From positions 1 through 9,072 of the forward strand of contig JALOBP010000107.1 of the NCBI GenBank assembly GCA_023228295.1: DNA of 9,072 nt, read 5' to 3'. This DNA is from Methanoregula sp. (GTDB lineage: Archaea > Halobacteriota > Methanomicrobia > Methanomicrobiales > Methanospirillaceae). Both the position numbers and the translations under genes were made by a program. The notes beneath the pieces were generated by a model. It ran no database searches, was not told the origin of the DNA, and saw only the letters and a program-made list of their open reading frames with translations. How positions within the stretch are numbered: position 1 is the first letter of the stretch; every line of letters begins with the position of its first letter. Positions 5,260-9,072 of this stretch are shown here, piece after piece.

Positions 5260-6459
5260 ATGGGAGAGAAACGCATCATCTACATGGACCATTCCGCAAC
5301 CACGTACGTCCGGCAGGAAGTCGTGGATGCGATGGCGCCGTACCATACGGAGAACTTCGGTAACCCCTCCTCCATTTACCGCATAGCACGGGCATCAAAG
5401 AAAGCGATCGACACCGCACGGGCACAGGTTGCACAAGCGCTGGGCGCGGATGCCGATGAGATCTACTTCACTTCCGGGGGGAGCGAGTCCGACAACTGGG
5501 CGATCAAGGGTATTGCTTCTGCCAACATCAGGAAGGGCAGCCATATCATCACGTCGCAGATCGAGCACCACGCGGTCATCCACACCTGCCAGTACCTGGA
5601 GAAGGAAGGATTCACGGTAACGTACCTCCCGGTAGACCGGTACGGCCTCGTGGATCCGGCTGATTTGGAGAAGGCGATCACCGACAAGACCATTCTCATC
5701 TCGATCATGTACGCCAACAACGAGATCGGGACCATCGAACCGATCGCGGAACTCGGGGCCATTGCCCGGAACCATAAGATCCCGTTCCATACCGATGCCG
5801 TGCAGGCTGTCGGCAATGTCCCCATTGACGTGAATGCCCAGAATATCGACCTGCTCTCCCTCTCGGCCCACAAGTTCTATGGCCCCAAGGGCGTCGGGGT
5901 GCTCTACATCAGGAAGGGCACGAAGATTGACAACCTGATCCATGGCGGCGGGCAGGAGCGCCGGCGCCGTGCAGGTACGGAAAATATTGCCGGGATTGTC
6001 GGTCTTGGGAAAGCCATCGAGCTGGCGACCGCTGACATCGAAGGGCATAACAAAAAAATACAGGCAATGCGGGACCGGTTGCAAAAGGGAATTATCGCAA
6101 CGATCCCGAGCACCCACCTCAACGGGCACCCGGAGAAGCGCCTGCCGGGCAACATCAATATCAGTTTCGAGTTCATCGAGGGGGAGTCCATGCTCCTCTG
6201 GCTGGATGACGAGGGGATCTGTGCCTCGACCGGCAGCGCCTGCACATCGGGATCGCTCGAACCGTCCCATGTCCTGCTGGCAACCGGCCTGCCCGTGGAG
6301 ATCTCCCATGGTTCCCTGCGGCTGACGCTCGGCAACATCAACACGGACGCGGATGTGGACTTCGTACTCGAAGTCCTGCCCAAGGTGGTAACCCGCCTGC
6401 GGGATATGTCGCCGCTTTACAAGAAGAGTGGCAAAGATGGAGGCTGCAATGTACAGTGA
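5260..6459 (+). CDS. iscS: Cysteine desulfurase (IscS/NifS family)
   Basis: This PLP enzyme removes sulfur from L-cysteine as a protein-bound persulfide for Fe-S cluster building and other thiolation paths. The 399-residue protein has the normal length. It opens with MGEKRIIYMDHSATTYV, has the GNPSSIY loop at 34-40, TSGGSESDN at 71-79, the cofactor-stacking histidine in IEHHAV (about His103), ANNEIGTIEP at 152-161, HTDAVQAVG at 177-185, the PLP lysine Lys205 in SAHKFYGPKG, the GGGQERRRRAGTEN block at 229-242 and the catalytic Cys328 in STGSACTSG. The usual ATTP of the family reads ATTY here. It is followed by iscU with an 11-bp overlap, which makes a two-gene Fe-S assembly operon. It is divergent from the Cys-HTH/larE/fdhD run, whose FdhD is a known acceptor of desulfurase sulfur in other organisms. 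Confidence 0.97.
   Translation: MGEKRIIYMDHSATTYVRQEVVDAMAPYHTENFGNPSSIYRIARASKKAIDTARAQVAQALGADADEIYFTSGGSESDNWAIKGIASANIRKGSHIITSQIEHHAVIHTCQYLEKEGFTVTYLPVDRYGLVDPADLEKAITDKTILISIMYANNEIGTIEPIAELGAIARNHKIPFHTDAVQAVGNVPIDVNAQNIDLLSLSAHKFYGPKGVGVLYIRKGTKIDNLIHGGGQERRRRAGTENIAGIVGLGKAIELATADIEGHNKKIQAMRDRLQKGIIATIPSTHLNGHPEKRLPGNINISFEFIEGESMLLWLDDEGICASTGSACTSGSLEPSHVLLATGLPVEISHGSLRLTLGNINTDADVDFVLEVLPKVVTRLRDMSPLYKKSGKDGGCNVQ
6439..6443 (+). promoter_or_regulatory. Shine-Dalgarno site that fixes the iscU start
   Basis: GGAGG lies five bases before the ATG at 6449, inside the last codons of iscS. It selects that ATG over the in-frame GTG at 6428 and ATG at 6437, because the protein from 6449 starts MYSDKVMDHF as IscU proteins do. 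It is the clearest ribosome site in the window. Confidence 0.75.
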
Positions 6460-6892
6460 CAAGGTCATGGACCATTTCAAGAACCCGCGTAATGTCGGGG
6501 AGATCGAGAATCCAAGCGGTGTCGGCGAAGTCGGGAACCCGGTCTGCGGCGACATCATGAACATTTACCTGAAGATCGAGAACAACGTCATCACCGACGC
6601 GAAGTTCAAGACCTTCGGCTGTGGGGCCGCGATCGCGTCCAGCAGCATGGCAACGGAACTTATCCGGGGCAAGACGCTTGAGGAAGCATGGGACATCTCG
6701 AACAAGGCCGTTGCCGAAGCCCTTGAAGGCCTCCCCCCGGTCAAGATGCACTGCTCGGTGCTGGCCGAAGAGGGTATCCACAAGGCGATCAATGATTACC
6801 GGAAGAAGCAGGGCCTTGAACCCTGGGTCGAGAAGAACCCGCACTCCCACGACCATGAGGAAGACGGGGAAGGCCTGACCTGCCAGCATTAG
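6449..6892 (+). CDS. iscU: Fe-S cluster scaffold IscU/NifU-N
   Basis: IscU receives persulfide sulfur from the desulfurase and iron, assembles a cluster and hands it on. The 147-residue protein begins MYSDKVMDHFKNPRNVGE, the standard scaffold opening. All three cluster cysteines are present: Cys33 in NPVCGD with the conserved Asp35, Cys58 in FGCGAAIASSS, and Cys102 in KMHCSVLAEEG. The LPPVK sequence at 95-99 replaces the LPPVK chaperone-binding motif of bacterial IscU exactly. The tail after about residue 126 is rich in His and Asp/Glu (HSHDHEEDGE) and ends with CQH, which could hold metal. The gene overlaps iscS by 11 bp and ends 154 bp before the moeB-like gene. No NifU C-terminal domain, HscA/HscB or ferredoxin gene follows. 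Confidence 0.96.
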   Translation: MYSDKVMDHFKNPRNVGEIENPSGVGEVGNPVCGDIMNIYLKIENNVITDAKFKTFGCGAAIASSSMATELIRGKTLEEAWDISNKAVAEALEGLPPVKMHCSVLAEEGIHKAINDYRKKQGLEPWVEKNPHSHDHEEDGEGLTCQH

Positions 6893-6922
6893 GGTGTGTC
6901 CTGCTGCACTACGAGTCAAACA

Positions 6923-6937
6923 CGGCAATTCCTGCCG
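6923..6937 (+). terminator. Short hairpin after iscU, possible terminator
   Basis: CGGCA-ATTCC-TGCCG forms a 5-bp stem with a five-base loop, 30 bases past the iscU stop. No T-tract follows, so termination is doubtful. It sits just before the TATA-like box of the next operon. Confidence 0.2.
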
Positions 6938-6948
6938 GTACGTGATCG

Positions 6949-6958
6949 CATAAATAAT
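6949..6958 (+). promoter_or_regulatory. Putative TATA box for the moeB-moaD-moaE operon
   Basis: CATAAATAAT is the only AT-rich stretch in the 154-bp gap after iscU. Transcription would start near 6978-6985, leaving a leader of about 65 bases that contains the stem-loop at 6990-7025 and an AGGTGA ribosome site just before the ATG at 7047. Confidence 0.5.
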
Positions 6959-6989
6959 ACGGCCGGCCAAAGAGAAGATACAAGAAACC

Positions 6990-7025
6990 CGGTCCAATCC
7001 TGTGTCCCGCGATGCAGGCGGACCG
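6990..7025 (+). promoter_or_regulatory. Stem-loop in the moeB leader
   Basis: CGGTCC (6990-6995) pairs with GGACCG (7020-7025). Inside it CCTG (6999-7002) pairs with CAGG (7015-7018), leaving a 12-base loop TGTCCCGCGATG and small internal bulges. The fold fills most of the predicted 5' leader of a molybdopterin/sulfur-carrier operon. It may control translation or simply be chance pairing in GC-rich DNA. It does not match a riboswitch that I recognise. Confidence 0.35.
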
Positions 7026-7046
7026 TCTGGCACACTCAGGTGAACA

Positions 7047-7805
7047 ATGTTATCCGAACGTGAACGGGAACGGTATAAACGGCAGATGATGCTCTTTGGC
7101 GATGAGGGGCAGGAACGACTGAAAAATGCGCATATCTTTATTGCCGGGGCAGGCGGCCTTGGATCGCCGATCTCCATTTACCTCGCGGTTGCCGGTGTCG
7201 GGACGATCACGATCGTTGATATGGACGTGGTTGACCAGAGCAACCTGAACCGCCAGATCCTCCATACCGACCGCGATATCGGGAAGAAGAAGACCGTCTC
7301 CGCTCTTGCGAAACTGCGGGAGTACAATGCGGATATTACCATCAATGCGATCGATACCACGATCACGGGCGACAATCTCCACGAGCTCATTGGCAGGGCT
7401 GATGGGATTGTGGATGCCATGGATAACTATCCTGTCCGCTACCTGCTGAACCGGGTTGCGCTTGACAAAAAGATCCCGTTCTTCCACGGGGCCATCAGCG
7501 GGTTTTACGGGCAGGCGACCACGATCATCCCGGGGATCACCCCCTGTTTTGAATGTATCTTCCCCAAGGCACCCCCAAAAGCGGTCTTCCCGGTTGTCGG
7601 GGCAACCCCGGGTGTCATCGGGACGGTCCAGGCAACGGAAGTTATCAAATATCTCACGAAACAGGGCGAGCTGCTGGCCGGCCGGCTCTTTGTCTGGGAT
7701 GGCGTTACATCAAAGGCAGAGGAGATTGCAGTCGATAAGAACGAGGCCTGCCCGGTGTGCGGAGCCGGGACTGTAAAAACCAACACTACGGGGACGAAGA
7801 AATGA
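7047..7805 (+). CDS. moeB: MoeB/ThiF-like E1 adenylyltransferase
   Basis: This 252-residue E1-like enzyme adenylates the C-terminal Gly of a ubiquitin-fold sulfur carrier using ATP. Seen in order: an N-terminal RYKRQMMLFG helix, the nucleotide loop GAGGLGS at 34-40, DMDVVDQSNLNRQILH at 58-73, Lys80-82 before the crossover region, the catalytic-type DAMDN around Asp126, and two zinc pairs, Cys167/Cys170 (CFEC) and Cys235/Cys238 (CPVC). No C-terminal rhodanese domain is present, so sulfur must come from elsewhere, for example the upstream IscS. The ATG at 7047 has AGGTGA just upstream. The stop overlaps the moaD start by four bases, so MoaD is the obvious substrate. In archaea one E1 (UbaA in Haloferax) can serve several carriers, so the ThiS-like protein at 1569-1763 may also be a client; that is inference. 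Confidence 0.93.
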   Translation: MLSERERERYKRQMMLFGDEGQERLKNAHIFIAGAGGLGSPISIYLAVAGVGTITIVDMDVVDQSNLNRQILHTDRDIGKKKTVSALAKLREYNADITINAIDTTITGDNLHELIGRADGIVDAMDNYPVRYLLNRVALDKKIPFFHGAISGFYGQATTIIPGITPCFECIFPKAPPKAVFPVVGATPGVIGTVQATEVIKYLTKQGELLAGRLFVWDGVTSKAEEIAVDKNEACPVCGAGTVKTNTTGTKK

Positions 7806-8080
7806 AAGCCAAAATACGGTTTTTTGCCCGGTTCCGGGAACTGCTCGGTACGGATATTATCACAGATCCACTGGCCGGCACTACTCTCGCAGCGCTCGTT
7901 TCAAACATTGCCAGGAATAATAAGGAAGGCTACGATGCGATCTTTGACGAACACGGGAACTTCCGGGAATTTGTGATCCTGATGCAGAACGGGAAGCGTG
8001 TGGAGACTGCCGATGCCGGGACAATCATGGTTGCCGATGGCGATGAGATCGCCATCTTCCCGCCGGTTGCCGGGGGATGA
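7802..8080 (+). CDS. moaD: MoaD-like molybdopterin synthase small subunit
   Basis: The 92-residue beta-grasp protein starts MKAKIRFFARFRELLG, the typical MoaD opening, and ends DEIAIFPPVAGG with the C-terminal Gly-Gly that is adenylated and thiocarboxylated. It is somewhat longer than E. coli MoaD (81 residues), with extra sequence in the middle (about residues 37-60). The start at 7802 overlaps the moeB-like stop (ATGA), and moaE begins seven bases after its stop, which supports translational coupling. Its sulfur goes to precursor Z/cPMP in complex with MoaE. A second role as a SAMP-like protein modifier is known for some archaeal relatives but cannot be judged from sequence. Confidence 0.92.
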   Translation: MKAKIRFFARFRELLGTDIITDPLAGTTLAALVSNIARNNKEGYDAIFDEHGNFREFVILMQNGKRVETADAGTIMVADGDEIAIFPPVAGG

Positions 8081-8087
8081 GGGGCAT

Positions 8088-8522
8088 ATGACGATAAAGG
8101 TCCAGAAAGAGGATGTGGATATAGGGGCGCTCATTTCGGCCGCAAAGACGCCCGAAACGGGGGCGGTTGTTGTCTTTGACGGGATTGTCCGGGACGATGA
8201 CATCACCGAGATGGAACTGGAAGCCTACGATGAGGTAGCGGTTGCGGAGATGGAGAAGATCGCAAAAGCAGCAACGGAACAGTTCCACCTGTTGCATGTT
8301 GACATTATCCACCGGATTGGCCGGCTTACTGTTGGCGAGAATATCCTCATTATTGTTGTCAGCGCCGGTCACAGGCCGGAAGCCTATGCCGGCTCGCGCT
8401 ATATCATTGAGGAGCTCAAGAAGAGCGTCCCGGTCTGGAAGAAGGAGCTCACCAAAGACGGCGGGCGCTGGGTGCCGGGCGAACACGGCCATGGTGCGGG
8501 AAAACCCGGGTCTGCACTGTAA
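8088..8522 (+). CDS. moaE: Molybdopterin synthase catalytic subunit MoaE
   Basis: MoaE with thiocarboxylated MoaD adds the two dithiolene sulfurs to cyclic pyranopterin monophosphate. The 144-residue protein, from an ATG with GAGGGG a few bases upstream, shows GAVVVFDGIVR at 25-35, HRIGRLTVGE at 75-84, SAGHRPEAY at 92-100 and ELKKSVPVWKKE at 109-120. Lys111 and Lys118 correspond by spacing and context to the active-site lysines Lys119 and Lys126 of E. coli MoaE. The segment after Arg35 (DDDITEMELEAY) looks a few residues shorter than in E. coli. It is the last gene of the moeB-moaD-moaE operon. No moaA, moaC or mobA is in the window, so the rest of the cofactor pathway lies elsewhere. Confidence 0.94.
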   Translation: MTIKVQKEDVDIGALISAAKTPETGAVVVFDGIVRDDDITEMELEAYDEVAVAEMEKIAKAATEQFHLLHVDIIHRIGRLTVGENILIIVVSAGHRPEAYAGSRYIIEELKKSVPVWKKELTKDGGRWVPGEHGHGAGKPGSAL

Positions 8523-8558
8523 CACGCGCTCGTTTTCCCACCGGTACCCGGCATAGGA

Positions 8559-8627
8559 GACGGTTTTCATATGAGCGGAACACCGGGCCGGGCATCCCTG
8601 TTCCCCGACCCGGATGAGCAAACCGTC
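8559..8627. terminator. Long inverted repeat between convergent moaE and HTH gene
   Basis: GACGGTTT (8559-8566) pairs with AAACCGTC (8620-8627). After a two-base bulge (GC at 8618-8619) TCAT (8567-8570) pairs with ATGA (8614-8617), and CCGGG (8583-8587 or 8588-8592) pairs with CCCGG (8609-8613). The result is a long imperfect hairpin that reaches the stop codon of the minus-strand HTH gene (8626-8628). Being symmetric it may serve both convergent transcripts as a terminator or end-protecting structure. No long T-tract follows on either side. Confidence 0.4.
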
Positions 8628-9072
8628 AGGAACCCGTACTGTGGATGGAGCGGTGCAGGTCCCCGACAGCCTTCATCGTTTTGTACCCTTTCCCGGTAAG
8701 GATGTAGTCCCCGCGCTCGTGGCGCTGGAGGATCATCCCCGTATCGGTCAGTTTTCTGATATGGAAGAGAAGGTTGCCCCCGCGGAGGCCGGTCATCTGG
8801 GAGATATCCGAGAAGGTCCGGGTCTGGACCATGAGGGCTTTGAGGATCTGGAAACGCTGGACGTTTGCCACCGGTTCGAGGAGGTCCCGGACCGCTGACT
8901 CGTCGGGGAGATCATTCTCACCCTTTGCCTCCCCGGCGGTCTTCTGGTAGATCCCAAGCGACTGCATGAGATCGATCTGCTTCTCGAAGAGACGGTGGAG
9001 TTCGGTAAAGCAGGTATCGCACCGGTCGAACGGTCCTTTGCTGCGCATGGCCTTCATCTGCTCGCGGTATGC
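8626..9072 (-). CDS. Winged-helix (ArsR-like) transcriptional regulator, frame open at right edge
   Basis: An ATG at 9057 gives a 143-residue protein, but the frame continues without a stop to the window edge (AYREQ precedes that Met), and helical sequence runs across it, so the true start is probably outside. Seen after that Met: FDRCDTCF at residues 10-17 with a CxxC pair, a helix FEKQIDLMQSLGIYQ, an acidic linker, then a winged-helix domain from about 60 to 130. There ANVQRFQILKAL is the first helix, FSDISQMTG and RGGNLLFHIRKL form the HTH, and RGDYILTGKGYKTMK is the wing and last helix. This is the ArsR/HTH_20 type common in methanogens. It is convergent with moaE and so not in that operon. 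The CxxC pair could bind a metal or respond to redox; the target is unknown. Confidence 0.8.
   Translation of the reverse strand, partial: AYREQMKAMRSKGPFDRCDTCFTELHRLFEKQIDLMQSLGIYQKTAGEAKGENDLPDESAVRDLLEPVANVQRFQILKALMVQTRTFSDISQMTGLRGGNLLFHIRKLTDTGMILQRHERGDYILTGKGYKTMKAVGDLHRSIHSTGS

Noticed and set aside
5395..6564. 389-codon open frame on the minus strand opposite iscS
   Set aside because: It lies antisense to a clear cysteine desulfurase with all catalytic residues. Long antisense frames are common in GC-rich DNA, and the product has no recognisable family character.
6338..7177. 279-codon minus-strand frame across iscU and the moeB leader
   Set aside because: It is antisense to iscU, which has its full set of cluster cysteines, and shows no domain I can recognise.
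8571..8699. 42-codon plus-strand frame starting at ATG 8571
   Set aside because: An AGGAGA stretch lies upstream but is too distant, the frame is inside the hairpin and overlaps the regulator on the other strand, and the sequence is low in family character.

Overview
The window is chromosomal DNA from an archaeon, most likely a methanogen of the Methanomicrobiales (Methanoregula-like); this assignment is inference. The evidence is a ThiN-type thiamine-phosphate synthase, an archaeal NcsA/TtuA-type tRNA thiolase paired with a small ThiS-like protein, an XRE-type regulator of the archaeal COG2522 kind, and AT-rich TATA-like boxes about 24-36 bp upstream of several start codons, some placed for leaderless transcripts. 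The DNA is GC-rich and densely coding. I see no tRNA, rRNA, CRISPR array, insertion sequence or phage gene.

Layout. Positions 1-1447 (minus strand): nadA (quinolinate synthase) followed by a ThiN-domain gene that runs off the left edge. Positions 1569-2704 (plus): a small ThiS/MoaD-like sulfur carrier with a GTG start, overlapping an NcsA/TtuA-type tRNA 2-thiolation enzyme. Positions 2705-3118: a convergent non-coding gap with hairpins and a T-tract. Positions 3119-5091 (minus): a small HTH regulator with a cysteine cluster, then larE, then fdhD. Positions 5092-5259: a divergent control region with three close palindromes. Positions 5260-6892 (plus): cysteine desulfurase iscS/nifS and Fe-S scaffold iscU/nifU. 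Positions 7047-8522 (plus): a moeB/thiF-like E1 enzyme, moaD and moaE, apparently one operon behind a TATA box and a leader that can fold. Positions 8626-9072 (minus): a winged-helix regulator whose frame is still open at the right edge.

The unifying theme is sulfur mobilisation. IscS makes persulfide from cysteine and IscU builds Fe-S clusters, which NadA and probably NcsA and the three-cysteine LarE need. The E1-like enzyme can adenylate the Gly-Gly tails of MoaD and possibly of the ThiS-like carrier. MoaD with MoaE makes molybdopterin, NcsA thiolates tRNA, and FdhD passes sulfur to Mo/W formate dehydrogenase-type enzymes. The most interesting parts are the larE-fdhD-Cys-HTH operon divergent from iscS-iscU, the palindromes between them, and the use of LarE here without larA, larB or larC in view. 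No wholly new system is proven; the regulator and the LarE/FdhD pairing are the best candidates for undescribed biology.
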